DNA from: an uncultured Pelagibacteraceae bacterium
GTDB taxonomy: Bacteria > Pseudomonadota > Alphaproteobacteria > Pelagibacterales > Pelagibacteraceae
Assembly (NCBI GenBank): GCA_902588315.1
Contig: CACIOP010000006.1
Coordinates: 1-64,000 of the forward strand
Reading direction: 5' to 3'
DNA: 64,000 nt
Shown here: one piece after another, positions 44,134-53,831 of the stretch
How positions within the stretch are numbered: position 1 is the first letter of the stretch
Layout: each line of letters opens with the position of its first letter
Notes under the pieces: model-generated
Database searches by the model: none
What the model saw: only the letters and a program-made list of their open reading frames with translations
What the model was told of the DNA's origin: nothing
Translations under genes and position numbers: made by a program

Positions 44134-44966
44134 TGAGTAAAATTTATTTTCAAGGAACCTTTGGCGCATATTCTCATTTAGCAGCTCTTTCAATCGATCC
44201 TAAAGCAGAAATCTTACCTTGTAAAACTTTTGATGATTGTTTTAACAAAGCATCTGAAGAACCAGATAGCAGAATTATAATTCCAGAGTCCAATAGAATT
44301 ACTGGTAACATTGGAATTGAATATTTAATTTTTAAACATAGGCTAAATATTTATAAAGAGCATTTTCAAAAAATTGAGCATAATTTATTAGGACAGCCTG
44401 GGGCAAAATTAGAAGATATCAAAGAAGTATATTCACACGCACAAGGATTATCTCAATGTTCAAAGTTTATAAAAGAAAATAATTTAGCAGAACATATTAG
44501 AGCGGATACAGCTGGATCTGCTGAAATGATTTCTAAAACAAAAGATGTAAAGCAATCAGCTATAGCGTCCTCATTGAGTGCCGAAATTTATGGTTTAGAA
44601 GTAATTAAAAAAAATATCGAAAACGAAAGTGGAAATTTGACAAGATTTTTAATTATGGGAAAAAATATTTCTCAACCAGAATTTAAAGATAAAACTTATA
44701 TAACTTCTTTTTTATTTAAATTGAAAAGTAAACCAGCTGCCCTCTATCAATCATTAGGAGGTTTCGCAATTAATGGTGTTAATTTAACTAAACTACAAAG
44801 TTATCCAGAAAAAAATAGTTTCGATTCCTATTTTTTTTTATGTGATTTGGATGGACACATAGAAGATACAAAAGTTCAGAAATCTCTTGAGGAGCTAGGC
44901 CTACATTGTGAGGATTTTCACGTTCTGGGTGTTTTTGAAGCAGACAACTTAAGACAAAAAAAATAA
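44130..44966 (+). CDS. pheA: prephenate dehydratase
   Basis: Converts prephenate to phenylpyruvate. 278 aa, monofunctional (no chorismate mutase domain). N-terminal FQGTFGAYSHLAAL, IPESNRITGNIG, and ESGNLTRFLIMGK with the catalytic TRF motif near residue 177; then an ACT domain (about 190-272) with the ESRP-equivalent region YPEKNSFDSYFFLCDLDGH for phenylalanine feedback. Coupled to kdsB by a 4-base overlap. Confidence 0.95.
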   Translation: MMSKIYFQGTFGAYSHLAALSIDPKAEILPCKTFDDCFNKASEEPDSRIIIPESNRITGNIGIEYLIFKHRLNIYKEHFQKIEHNLLGQPGAKLEDIKEVYSHAQGLSQCSKFIKENNLAEHIRADTAGSAEMISKTKDVKQSAIASSLSAEIYGLEVIKKNIENESGNLTRFLIMGKNISQPEFKDKTYITSFLFKLKSKPAALYQSLGGFAINGVNLTKLQSYPEKNSFDSYFFLCDLDGHIEDTKVQKSLEELGLHCEDFHVLGVFEADNLRQKK

Positions 44967-44976
44967 GAATCTTTTC

Positions 44977-45006
44977 TTGTAGATTAGAAATTTAAACTGC
45001 TATAAT
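44977..45006 (+). promoter_or_regulatory. promoter of SRP RNA (and dnaX)
   Basis: TTGTAG (44977-44982), an 18-base spacer and a perfect TATAAT (45001-45006). The -10 lies 7 bases before the 5' end of the SRP RNA helix at 45013, the correct spacing for transcription to start exactly at the RNA. Confidence 0.65.
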
Positions 45007-45012
45007 GGTCTT

Positions 45013-45096
45013 GGAGGCTAGAGGTGGATGCTGCTTGAACCCGACCAGATCTTAACGGAAGCAGTCGTAGAGACAGTTATTCAGGTTCTAGTCTCC
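45013..45096 (+). ncRNA. ffs: 4.5S-type signal recognition particle RNA
   Basis: 84 nt. The ends pair over 10 bases (GGAGGCTAGA with TCTAGTCTCC). The apical part, GACCAGATC-TTAACG-GAAGCAGTC, has the symmetrical CCAG/AGCAG-type internal loop bound by Ffh. The tip is TAAC closed by T-G, a URRC-type loop instead of the common GGAA. Placed directly before dnaX-ybaB-recR, as is common in proteobacteria. dnaX starts 9 bases after the helix. Confidence 0.88.
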
Positions 45097-45104
45097 TTAT
45101 ATAT

Positions 45105-46757
45105 ATGAATAATAACTCAAAAGTATTAGCATTAAAATATAGACCACAAGTTTTTGATGATCTTATAGGTCAAGAGGTTGTTGCAGAAACAATCACCAAT
45201 TCGATTAAAGCTAACAAAATACCTAATGCATATTTGTTCACTGGAATAAGGGGAATAGGAAAAACCACTACTGCAAGAATTGTTGCAAAAGCACTTAATT
45301 GCTCAAATGGAATAGAAAATAAATGTAAAATTAAATGTGATAATTGTGATGCGATTACAAACTCAAATCATATCGATGTTCTTGAGATGGATGCCGCAAG
45401 TAAAACAGGCGTAGATGACGTAAGAGATTTGATTGAATTTTCTAGATATGGGCCAACATCTGCAAAATATAAAATTTTCATAATTGATGAAGTTCATATG
45501 CTTAGCAAGCAAGCATTTAATGCATTATTAAAAACTTTAGAAGAGCCACCAGAATATTTAAAATTTATTTTTGCAACAACAGAAATAAAAAAAATTCCTA
45601 TTACTGTTGTTTCTAGATGTCAAAGATTTGATTTGTCTAGAATTAAATCCTCAGAATTATTAGAATATATAAAATTAATAAAAGATAAGGAAAATGGAAA
45701 AATAACAGAAGATGCTTTAAAGCTTATAGTAAAAATTTCGGAAGGTTCTGTTAGAGATGCTTTATCATTATTAGATAGAGCATTATTAAGTTTGGATGAT
45801 GGAAAGGAATTGGATTTAAATTCAGCTCAGAAAATTTTTGGATATTTCGATAAATCTCAATTAATTGATTTATTTGAGCTGATTTTAAAAGGTGAAGAAA
45901 CTAAAGTAATAAATATTTATAGAAAAATTTATGACCAAGGTGTTGAACCAAAAGTTTTTATTAATGACTTCTTAGAGTTACTTTATTATTTTAAAAATAT
46001 TAATTCTTTAACTTTAGAAAGCACAAACTTTTCATTAAATGATGAAGAATTTTCTAAAATTAAAAATTTATCAAATCAAATAGATTCAGAGGTATTGATA
46101 TTATTTTGGCAATTTGCCATTTCTTCTCTTGAAGAAATTGATATTGTTTCTAACCAGCACCTTTCAATTGAAATGTTCTTAATAAGACTAATGCATTTAA
46201 GCCATGTAAAATCTAAAAATAAAGTTGAAAAAGTTGAGATTGATTTGAGGAGTGAAAATTTAGTGAACAATAAAGAAACTGAATTAACTCCTAAAACAAT
46301 CAACCAAATTAAGAATGTTGCACAAGAAGAAAAAACTAAACCAGAAGTACAAAGAGATATTAAAGGAGAAAAGAAAATCAATCTAAATGCATTTGAGGAC
46401 TTAATTGAAATCTGTTCAAAAAAAAAGGAGATCAAACTAAAATACGAATTAGAAAAAAATGTTAATCTCGTAAAATTCGAAAAAAATAGAATCGAAATAT
46501 CTTTTAATGAAAGTTTAGACAAAGATTTTGTAAAAGATTTATCATCAAAACTTTTCGAATGGACTGATGAGAGATGGATTATTACATTTAGTAAATTAAA
46601 AGGGCAAATGTCATTAAAAGATAAAGAAAAAAATGCAAAAAAACAATTAATAGATGAAATGAAAAATTCAGAAGTATTTAAAAGTGTTTTGGATAGATTT
46701 CCTGATGCAGAATTAATAGATGTAAATTCAAAAAAAGATGGAGTTGATAATGACTGA
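45105..46757 (+). CDS. dnaX: DNA polymerase III subunits gamma and tau
   Basis: Clamp-loader ATPase. 550 aa. Walker A FTGIRGIGKTTTAR (about residues 43-56), a four-Cys zinc module (CSNGIENKCKIKCDNC), Walker B IIDEVHML, sensor 1 ATTE, and the SRC motif VVSRCQRF. The region after about 370 is charged and linker-like, then a C-terminal domain (about 425-550) that may bind the polymerase as in tau. Its last 8 bases overlap ybaB. Confidence 0.95.
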   Translation: MNNNSKVLALKYRPQVFDDLIGQEVVAETITNSIKANKIPNAYLFTGIRGIGKTTTARIVAKALNCSNGIENKCKIKCDNCDAITNSNHIDVLEMDAASKTGVDDVRDLIEFSRYGPTSAKYKIFIIDEVHMLSKQAFNALLKTLEEPPEYLKFIFATTEIKKIPITVVSRCQRFDLSRIKSSELLEYIKLIKDKENGKITEDALKLIVKISEGSVRDALSLLDRALLSLDDGKELDLNSAQKIFGYFDKSQLIDLFELILKGEETKVINIYRKIYDQGVEPKVFINDFLELLYYFKNINSLTLESTNFSLNDEEFSKIKNLSNQIDSEVLILFWQFAISSLEEIDIVSNQHLSIEMFLIRLMHLSHVKSKNKVEKVEIDLRSENLVNNKETELTPKTINQIKNVAQEEKTKPEVQRDIKGEKKINLNAFEDLIEICSKKKEIKLKYELEKNVNLVKFEKNRIEISFNESLDKDFVKDLSSKLFEWTDERWIITFSKLKGQMSLKDKEKNAKKQLIDEMKNSEVFKSVLDRFPDAELIDVNSKKDGVDND

Positions 46758-47067
46758 TTTTAGTAAAATTTTAGATAAAGCAAAAGAACTTGAGGCCAAA
46801 ATGAAAGAAAGCCAACAAAAGATTAAGGAAATTAGAGTTGAAGGAATTTCAGGCTCAAATTCTGTAAAGATAACTTTGGATGGAGAGGGAGAGATGCAAA
46901 CAATAAAGTTATCTGATGAAATTATGAAAGAAGACAAAACCATAATTGAAGATTTAATTGTTGCAGCACATAATAGTGCCAAATCTCAACTTAAATCAAA
47001 AACAACTGAGGAAATTTCAAAAGCAACAGGTGGGTTTGGAATTCCAGGTTTCAAATGGCCCTTATAA
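46750..47067 (+). CDS. ybaB: YbaB/EbfC nucleoid-associated protein
   Basis: 105 aa from ATG at 46750 (MTDFSKILDKAKEL), chosen because family proteins begin there; an ATG 4 codons upstream is inside dnaX. Helical N-terminus, then the VKITLDGEGEMQTIKLSDE strand region and a C-terminal FGIPGFK. It binds DNA as a dimer. The dnaX-ybaB-recR order is standard. Confidence 0.95.
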   Translation: MTDFSKILDKAKELEAKMKESQQKIKEIRVEGISGSNSVKITLDGEGEMQTIKLSDEIMKEDKTIIEDLIVAAHNSAKSQLKSKTTEEISKATGGFGIPGFKWPL

Positions 47068-47070
47068 AAT

Positions 47071-47688
47071 ATGGAAAATGGTAATGAGATAGATGATTTA
47101 ATTAAACTGATATCAAAATTGCCTGGCTTGGGTCCTAAATCAGCAAAGCGGATTGTATTAAAGTTAATTAATAATAGAGATGAACTTGTAAAACCTTTAG
47201 CAAAATCATTAGCGGATGTTTATAAAAATATTTCTAGATGCAAAATTTGTGGGGCTCTAAAATCTATTTCAATAGAGTGTGATTATGAAAATTGTAAAAT
47301 TGTAGATAAAAAATATGAAAAAATTTGTGTAGTAGAAAATATATCTGACCAGTGGAGTATAGAAAGTTCAAATATATATAAAGGTTATTTTCACATTTTA
47401 GGAGGTACTATTTCATCAGCTGGACAAAAAAAAGAGGATTTATTAATTAATTCTTTAGTGCAAAGAGTTAAAAAAGATAAGATAGAAGAAGTCATACTCG
47501 CAACTAGTGCAACTGTTGAAGGTCAAACAACTGCATATTATATTCAAGATAGTTTAAAAAATTTGAATGTTAAGATTACTAAATTAGCACAAGGATTACC
47601 TGTTGGTGGAGAAATTGAAAGTTTAGATGATGGAACTTTATTTTCTGCTTTTAAAAATAGGTCTAATTTGGTTTCGAACTCAGATTAG
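47071..47688 (+). CDS. recR: recombination protein RecR
   Basis: RecFOR pathway protein, loads RecA on gaps. 205 aa. Helix-hairpin-helix [17 protein letters not shown] (16-32), a Cys cluster C57-x2-C60-x9-C70-x4-C75 (wider than the usual C-x2-C-x8-C-x2-C), and a Toprim domain with [33 protein letters not shown] and [19 protein letters not shown]. The last 26 bases overlap convergent glcB. Confidence 0.95.
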   Translation: MENGNEIDDLIKLISKLPGLGPKSAKRIVLKLINNRDELVKPLAKSLADVYKNISRCKICGALKSISIECDYENCKIVDKKYEKICVVENISDQWSIESSNIYKGYFHILGGTISSAGQKKEDLLINSLVQRVKKDKIEEVILATSATVEGQTTAYYIQDSLKNLNVKITKLAQGLPVGGEIESLDDGTLFSAFKNRSNLVSNSD

Positions 47689-49858
47689 ATTTTTTTTTCA
47701 ATCTATTTAAATGAAGTAATGGTTCAGTATAACCTGAAGGTTGTTCTTTACCTTTAAACACTAAATCACACGCAGTTTGAAATGCTATAGAGTTTTCATA
47801 ATCACTGCTCATTTTAACATATAGTGGATCATCTTTGTTCTGGTCGTCTACTATTTTTGCCATCTCTTTCATTATTTCAGTTACTTGTATTTTGGTTGTA
47901 ATACCATGATGTATCCAGTTTGCGATATGCTGAGATGAAATTCTAAGAGTGGCCCTGTCTTCCATCAAACCTATGTTGTTAATATCTGGCACTTTAGAAC
48001 AACCTACACCCTGATCGACCCATCTCACAACATACCCTAATAGAGTTTGTGCAGAATTGGAAATTTCTTTATTTATATCTTCTACAGACCAATTAGGTCT
48101 ATCTGCTATTGGGATGGTTAAGAGATCATCAAGCTTAGCTGGTTCTCTATCAATTAATTTTTTTTGTTCGTTAAAAATATTTATTTCATGATAATGTAAA
48201 GCATGTAAAGCAGCTGCTGTTGGAGATGGAACCCATGCGCAGTTTGCACCTGCTTTTAAGTGTCCTGTTTTTTGCTCCATCATATCTTTCATTTTGTCTG
48301 GCATTGCCCACATTCCTTTTCCAATTTGAGCTTTACCAGAAAACCCACAAATTAAACCAATATCAACATTGTTATTTTCGTATGCATTAATCCATTTAGA
48401 TAATTTCATATCACCTTTTTTAATCATAGGACCAGCTTCCATTGATGTATGCATTTCATCACCAGTTCTATCTAAGAAACCAGTATTGATAAAAAAAACT
48501 CTATTTTTAAGACTTCTAATACATTCTTTTAAATTTGCTGATGTTCTTCGCTCTTCATCCATAATCCCAATCTTACATGTGTGCTTAGGTAAATTTAGAA
48601 CTTCCTCAACTTTAGAAAAAATTAAATCTGTAAATGCTGTCTCGTCTGGACCATGCATCTTAGGTTTTACAATATAAACCGATCCAGTTCTTGAATTATT
48701 TTTATTTTTAATATCATGAAGCGCAGCTGCTGTAGTTATAAAAGCATCCATAATTCCTTCAGGTATTTCACTTCCATCACTTAATAAAATTGAAGGGTTT
48801 GTCATCAGATGACCAACATTTCTTACTAGCAAAAGACTTCTTCCATGTAATTTTAAACCTTTACCATCTTTTGAGATATAACTTCTATGTGGATTTAATT
48901 TTCTCTCAAATAATTTTCCTTCTTTTTCAAATTTTGACTTAAGGTCTCCTTTCATTAGGCCTAGCCAATTTCGATAACAAATAATTTTATCTTCTGAGTC
49001 AACAGCTGCTACACTATCTTCATTATCACAAATTGTTGACACTGCTGATTCTAGTATAATATCACTAATACCTGCATGATCTTGTTGAGCAGCAAAAGCT
49101 CTTGAATCTTTTAGAATTTCAATATGTAAATTATTATTTTTTAAAATAATCGCAGAAGGATTATCACTTTCGCCTCTGTGCCCAACAAATTTATTTTCGT
49201 CCACCAAATCAAAAATATCAGCACCTTTCAAAACTTTTAATTTTCCATATTTTACAGCAAAGCTTGTAATTTTATTCCAGCTTAGTCCAGCTAATGGAAA
49301 GTACTTATCTAAAAAATCCCTTCCATATTTTATAACCATTTCACCTCTTAAAGGATCATATCTTTCAGATACGCTATCTTCAGATTGTTCAATTACATCT
49401 GTACCATAAAGACTATCATATAAACTCATCCATCTTGCATTCGCGGCATTTAATGCATACCTTGCATTCATGACAGGCACAACTAACTGAGGCCCAGCTA
49501 TACTTGCAATTTCTTCATCAACATTTTCAGTTTCTATTTTAAAATCAGGTCCTTCATTTTTTAAATAACCAATTTCTAATAAAAATTTTTTGTACTCATC
49601 TAAATTAAATTCTTTACCTTTATTTTTGATATGCCAATCATCTATTTTCTTCTGTAAATCTTCCCTAAATTTAATTAATTCTTTATTTTTTGGCGCAAGT
49701 TCATCGAGTGTTTTTTCTAGACCTGACCAAAAATTTTCTGAAGATACATTTGTATTTTTTAATAATTCATCATTTACAAAGTTTGATAGCTTTTCAGATA
49801 CTTGAAGACTATTAATTTTAATGTATTTTTCTTGCATAGCACTTAATTCGTACCCCAT
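47663..49858 (-). CDS. glcB: malate synthase G
   Basis: Condenses glyoxylate and acetyl-CoA to malate. 731 aa from ATG at 49858; a second ATG at 49837 ([17 protein letters not shown]) matches the family N-terminus better and could be the true start (724 aa). Blocks: [76 protein letters not shown] and [16 protein letters not shown]. The first ATG touches the closing helix of the upstream glycine riboswitch. In SAR11 glycine is a glyoxylate source, which explains this control. Confidence 0.96.
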   Translation of the reverse strand: MGYELSAMQEKYIKINSLQVSEKLSNFVNDELLKNTNVSSENFWSGLEKTLDELAPKNKELIKFREDLQKKIDDWHIKNKGKEFNLDEYKKFLLEIGYLKNEGPDFKIETENVDEEIASIAGPQLVVPVMNARYALNAANARWMSLYDSLYGTDVIEQSEDSVSERYDPLRGEMVIKYGRDFLDKYFPLAGLSWNKITSFAVKYGKLKVLKGADIFDLVDENKFVGHRGESDNPSAIILKNNNLHIEILKDSRAFAAQQDHAGISDIILESAVSTICDNEDSVAAVDSEDKIICYRNWLGLMKGDLKSKFEKEGKLFERKLNPHRSYISKDGKGLKLHGRSLLLVRNVGHLMTNPSILLSDGSEIPEGIMDAFITTAAALHDIKNKNNSRTGSVYIVKPKMHGPDETAFTDLIFSKVEEVLNLPKHTCKIGIMDEERRTSANLKECIRSLKNRVFFINTGFLDRTGDEMHTSMEAGPMIKKGDMKLSKWINAYENNNVDIGLICGFSGKAQIGKGMWAMPDKMKDMMEQKTGHLKAGANCAWVPSPTAAALHALHYHEINIFNEQKKLIDREPAKLDDLLTIPIADRPNWSVEDINKEISNSAQTLLGYVVRWVDQGVGCSKVPDINNIGLMEDRATLRISSQHIANWIHHGITTKIQVTEIMKEMAKIVDDQNKDDPLYVKMSSDYENSIAFQTACDLVFKGKEQPSGYTEPLLHLNRLKKKSNLSSKPN

Positions 49859-49994
49859 CTGTATTTTTGCCTGAGAGCTTTACTCCTTCGGCGGAAATCA
49901 ATCTCTTTCCAGAGTGTTATGCTTTAATCGGTCCTTTTGCCTGAGAGTTTCCGGGGTGGTTGCTCCTTCGGCGCTATAAATAGTCTCTCCCGAT
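49858..49994 (-). promoter_or_regulatory. tandem glycine riboswitch controlling glcB
   Basis: Two glycine aptamers read on the minus strand. Aptamer 1 (49994-49927): closing helix ATCGG/CCGAT, GGGAGAGAC, GCGCCGAAGGAGCAA, CTCTCAGGCAAAAGGACCG. Aptamer 2 (about 49913-49858): GAAAGAG, CCGCCGAAGGAGTAA, CTCTCAGGCAAAAATACAG, closing helix TCTG/CAGA. The CCGAAGGAG and CTCTCAGGCAAA blocks are diagnostic of the gcvT/glycine family. The last P1 strand (49861-49858) ends on the A of the first glcB ATG. Glycine-activated control of this gene has been described in Pelagibacter. Confidence 0.95.
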
Positions 49995-50000
49995 AATGAA

Positions 50001-50028
50001 TTTGTATCTGTTAAATGATTTAAGTCAA
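50001..50028 (-). promoter_or_regulatory. probable promoter of riboswitch-glcB transcript
   Basis: On the minus strand TTGACT (50028-50023), a 16-base spacer and TACAAA (50006-50001). Transcription would begin about 6 bases later, right at the start of aptamer 1, leaving no extra leader. Lies in the 109-base divergent gap with accA. Confidence 0.5.
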
Positions 50029-50103
50029 TTAATAAGAATTACACCTTATTTGATATCATTTTATTGCCTTTTTTGTATTTTAACCATCCGCTATAAATAA
50101 AAC

Positions 50104-51198
50104 ATGAAAAATTATCTAAATTTTGAAACAGAAATTAAAGATCTAGAAAACGAACTAGAAAAATTGAAAGATCCTTACAATCAAGAGGGATTATCAGAAG
50201 TCGATACTCAAAAAATTTCAAGCACTCAAACAGAAATAGATGAAAAATTAAAAAATATTTATTCCAATCTAGATCCTTGGCAGACTACTATGGTCGCTCG
50301 TCACGAAGATAGACCTAAAGCAAAATTTTTTATTGATAATTTGTTTGATGATTTCATCTCACTATCTGGAGATAGATATTATGGAGAAGATAAATCGGTT
50401 TTAACTGGATTTGCAAAATTTAATGGAAAATCAGTTTTAGTGATAGGCCAAGAAAAAGGAGAAGATTTGGATAGTAGAATAGAAAGAAATTTTGGAATGA
50501 TGAGGCCAGAAGGTTATAGAAAAACTATAAGATTAATGAACTTAGCAAACAAATTTAATATTCCCATAATCTCTTTTATTGACACTCCAGGAGCATATCC
50601 AGGTGTAGGAGCTGAAGAACGAGGACAAGCAGAAGCAATTGCAAAATCAATCGAGTGCTGTATGGAGCTTAAAGTTCCAACAATTGCAATAATTATAGGC
50701 GAAGGTGGTTCTGGTGGAGCAATTGCATTAGCTTCATCAAATAAAGTCCTTATGCTAGAAAATGCAATTTATTCAGTAATATCCCCTGAGGGATGTGCAA
50801 CTATTCTATGGAGAGATCCAAAAAAAATGCTTGATGCTGCGAAAGCTATGAAGCTTTCAGCTAAAGATTTACTTAAGTTAAAAGTTATTGATGAAATAAT
50901 TGACGAACCATTAGGTGGTGCACACAGAGATAGAGATATAATATTAACCAATGTCAGACAAACCTTAATAAAAAATTTAAACTATTTTGACAACTTATCC
51001 TCAGAAGAAATAATGACTGAGAGAAAAAATAAATTTCTAAAAATTGGAAGAAATGATGGTTTTATGACTAGTACTGAGGATTTAAGTACATTAACAATTA
51101 AGAAAAATAACTTTGATCAAATTTTTAAATCAAAAAAAATATTACTAGCGGTTATTGGTGGATTAATTTTAGTTTCTTCAATCTTTTTATTAATTTAA
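50104..51198 (+). CDS. accA: acetyl-CoA carboxylase carboxyltransferase subunit alpha with C-terminal membrane segment
   Basis: Partner of AccD. 364 aa, about 45 longer than E. coli AccA. N-terminal coiled-coil FETEIKDLENELEKL, then the carboxyltransferase core ARHEDRPKAKFFIDNLF, SGDRYYGEDKSVLTG, RNFGMMRPEGYRK, FIDTPGAYPGVGAEERGQAEAIA, IGEGGSGGAIAL and SPEGCATILWRD. After the family end there is an added tail finishing in a 19-residue hydrophobic stretch, ILLAVIGGLILVSSIFLLI (about 346-364), which reads as a membrane anchor. The tail is in one continuous frame with no sign of frameshift. Confidence 0.95.
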   Translation: MKNYLNFETEIKDLENELEKLKDPYNQEGLSEVDTQKISSTQTEIDEKLKNIYSNLDPWQTTMVARHEDRPKAKFFIDNLFDDFISLSGDRYYGEDKSVLTGFAKFNGKSVLVIGQEKGEDLDSRIERNFGMMRPEGYRKTIRLMNLANKFNIPIISFIDTPGAYPGVGAEERGQAEAIAKSIECCMELKVPTIAIIIGEGGSGGAIALASSNKVLMLENAIYSVISPEGCATILWRDPKKMLDAAKAMKLSAKDLLKLKVIDEIIDEPLGGAHRDRDIILTNVRQTLIKNLNYFDNLSSEEIMTERKNKFLKIGRNDGFMTSTEDLSTLTIKKNNFDQIFKSKKILLAVIGGLILVSSIFLLI

Positions 51199-51201
51199 AT
51201 T

Positions 51202-53766
51202 TTATAAGGCTCCACAGCAGTTTTTAAATTTTTTTCCTGTAGCCTCACATCTATCATTTCTAGAAATTTTTTGATTTTTTTTTATTAATAATAAACATTT
51301 TGGATTGTCAGATATGTTAATTTTCTTTGAATCCTGTGTTTTGATGCTTGATTCCATAACCACTTTTAAGTTCATAAGAATTGTTACAAAATCTAGTTTT
51401 AATTTTTCTAGCAGATTTGAAAATAATTCAAATGCTTCTTTTTTGTATTCAACTAATGGATCCCTCTGACCATAAGATCTTAATCCTATAACTTGCCTTA
51501 ATTGTTCCAAATATTGAATATGTGATTTCCAATTTAAATCGATTGATTGAAGAAAGATTCTTTTTTCTATTTCTTTAGCATGATTGTCGCCCATAAGTTT
51601 AATACGCTCGTTCCTTGTTTCTTGGAATTTATCAGAGATTTTTTTTCTAAAATCATTATCTTTAGCTTCAATTAAATTCTTAAACTCAGTTTCCTCAAAA
51701 CTTTTTCCAATTATTTGCTTTGTTTTGTTATAAAATTCATTACTTTTTGGATTTGATAAATTTGAAATTTTTAACTTTATTAAATCATGGGATATTTCTT
51801 TTAAAAATTCATCTGAATAATCAAAGATATTTTCACTATTCATCGCATTTTTTCTTTGCGAAAATATAACATGCCTTTGATCATTTAGAACATTATCAAA
51901 TTTAATAAGTGTTTTTCTTATATCAAAATTTCTAGCCTCAACTTTCTGCTGAGCTCTCTCTAATGCTTTATTTATCCATGGATGATCAATACTTTCACCG
52001 TCTTTGAGACCTAGTTTTTCAAGCATAGTATTCATTGACTCTGATCCAAAAATTCTCATTAAATCGTCTTCAAGACTAACATAAAATACTGAACTGCCTT
52101 CATCCCCCTGTCTTCCAGATCTCCCTCTTGCTTGGTTATCGACCCTTCTAGACTCCATTCTTTCCGTGCCAATTACAAATAAACCTCCTAAGGATTTAAT
52201 TTTATCCTTATCTATTTTAAGTTGATCTTCTGAAATAGAACCTTTCTTTCCACCAAGTTGAATATCAACTCCTCTTCCCGAAATACTTGTTGTAATTATT
52301 ACTGAATTTTCTTTTCCTGCATTTGCAATTATTTCAGCCTCATTTTCATGATTTTTTGCATTTAATACCAAATGTTTAATATTTTTTTGATTTAATAAAT
52401 TTGAATATACTTCAGATTTATTAATGCTTGAGGTAAACACTAAAATAGGTTGACCCAGTTTATTTCTTTCAATTATTTTTTCTATAATAGCATCATTTTT
52501 TTCTTTTTCTGTTCTAAAAATTAAATCATTAAAATCCTTTCGTATCATTTCTTTGTTTGTAGGAATGACAACAACAGGCAGATTATAAATTTCAAAAAAT
52601 TCCTCTGACTCTGTAGCAGCTGTACCAGTACAACCAGATATTTTTTTATAAAGTTTAAAATAATTTTGATAGGTTATTGAAGCTAATGTTTGGTTTTCAG
52701 CCTGAATTTGTATTTTTTCTTTAGCTTCAAGAGCTTGATGTAAACCGTCTCCAAAACGCCTACCCTCTAAAATTCTTCCAGTAAGTTCGTCAATAATTTT
52801 AAGACTTCCATCTGCAATAATATAATCTCTTCCTTTTTCAAATAAATGATTTGCACGTAGTGCTTGATTAACGTGATGAACCAAATGTAAATTTTCTGGA
52901 TCATAAAAATTATTATTTTTTAAAATTCCAGCATTAGAAAAAAGTTCTTCTACATTAGTTATTCCATCATTTGTTAATAGAACACTTTTTTCTTTTTCAT
53001 CTATCTCATAATCTTTATCTTTTAAATTTCTAATGAGTTTATCAATTGCTAAATATTGAGCTGTTTTGTCCTCAGCGGCTCCAGATATAACCAGGGGTGT
53101 TCTTGCTTCATCAATCAAACAAGAATCTATTTCATCTACTATTGAAAAACTATGTTCTCTCTGTACCATTTGTTCCTCAGAGAATTTCATGTTGTCTCTT
53201 AGGTAATCAAAACCTAATTCACTGTTAGTCGCATATGTAATATCACATTTGTAATTTTTTTTTCGCTCAGTATCATCTTGATAATTATTAATAAATCCAG
53301 AAGTTAAACCTAGAAAATTATATATCTCTCCCATTTCTATGGAGTCTCTTTTTGCAAGATAATCATTAACAGTAACTATGTGAACACCTTTTTCGCTTAA
53401 GGCATTTAAGTAAGCAGCTAATGTAATTGTTAAAGTTTTTCCTTCTCCAGTTCTCATTTCAGCAATTTTACCCTCATGCAAAGCAACACCTCCAATTAAC
53501 TGAACATTAAAGTGTCTCTCGTTACGTGTTCTTTTGGCGGCTTCTCTAACTAATGCAAAAGCCTCAGGAAGTAACTCGTCTAAAGTTTTTCCATCTTTTA
53601 ACTGATTTTTAAATTCATTAGTTTTTTTTGGAAAGTCATCGTCATTTAAATTTTTAAAATTTTTCTCGTGTGAGTTTATTATTTCAACAATTTTACCAAT
53701 TCTGTCCAGCTCTTTTTGATTACTAGATTTGATAAATTTTGTAATTAAATTTAATGGGTTAAACAT
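51202..53766 (-). CDS. secA: protein translocase ATPase SecA
   Basis: 854 aa motor for post-translational Sec export. DEAD motor: EMRTGEGKTLT (Walker A), VNDYLAKRD, VDEIDSCLIDEARTPLVISG (Walker B and on), TGTAATE, then NBD2 with ITTSISGRGVDIQLGG and DNQARGRSGRQGDEGSS. The helical scaffold ends in HIQYLEQLRQVIGLRSYGQRDPL. The C-terminal zinc finger is degenerate: C840, then C850-C851, with the second Cys of the usual CxC missing. The 3' end stops 3 bases from accA. Confidence 0.96.
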   Translation of the reverse strand: MFNPLNLITKFIKSSNQKELDRIGKIVEIINSHEKNFKNLNDDDFPKKTNEFKNQLKDGKTLDELLPEAFALVREAAKRTRNERHFNVQLIGGVALHEGKIAEMRTGEGKTLTITLAAYLNALSEKGVHIVTVNDYLAKRDSIEMGEIYNFLGLTSGFINNYQDDTERKKNYKCDITYATNSELGFDYLRDNMKFSEEQMVQREHSFSIVDEIDSCLIDEARTPLVISGAAEDKTAQYLAIDKLIRNLKDKDYEIDEKEKSVLLTNDGITNVEELFSNAGILKNNNFYDPENLHLVHHVNQALRANHLFEKGRDYIIADGSLKIIDELTGRILEGRRFGDGLHQALEAKEKIQIQAENQTLASITYQNYFKLYKKISGCTGTAATESEEFFEIYNLPVVVIPTNKEMIRKDFNDLIFRTEKEKNDAIIEKIIERNKLGQPILVFTSSINKSEVYSNLLNQKNIKHLVLNAKNHENEAEIIANAGKENSVIITTSISGRGVDIQLGGKKGSISEDQLKIDKDKIKSLGGLFVIGTERMESRRVDNQARGRSGRQGDEGSSVFYVSLEDDLMRIFGSESMNTMLEKLGLKDGESIDHPWINKALERAQQKVEARNFDIRKTLIKFDNVLNDQRHVIFSQRKNAMNSENIFDYSDEFLKEISHDLIKLKISNLSNPKSNEFYNKTKQIIGKSFEETEFKNLIEAKDNDFRKKISDKFQETRNERIKLMGDNHAKEIEKRIFLQSIDLNWKSHIQYLEQLRQVIGLRSYGQRDPLVEYKKEAFELFSNLLEKLKLDFVTILMNLKVVMESSIKTQDSKKINISDNPKCLLLIKKNQKISRNDRCEATGKKFKNCCGAL

Positions 53767-53831
53767 TACTATTTGATTTATTCTTTAATTATATTGTTTA
53801 ATATATGTATTAAATAAATAATTTAAACAAT

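Noticed and set aside
46076-46522. Minus-strand frame of 148 codons
   Set aside because: Antisense to the linker and C-terminal part of dnaX, and has no recognisable domain.
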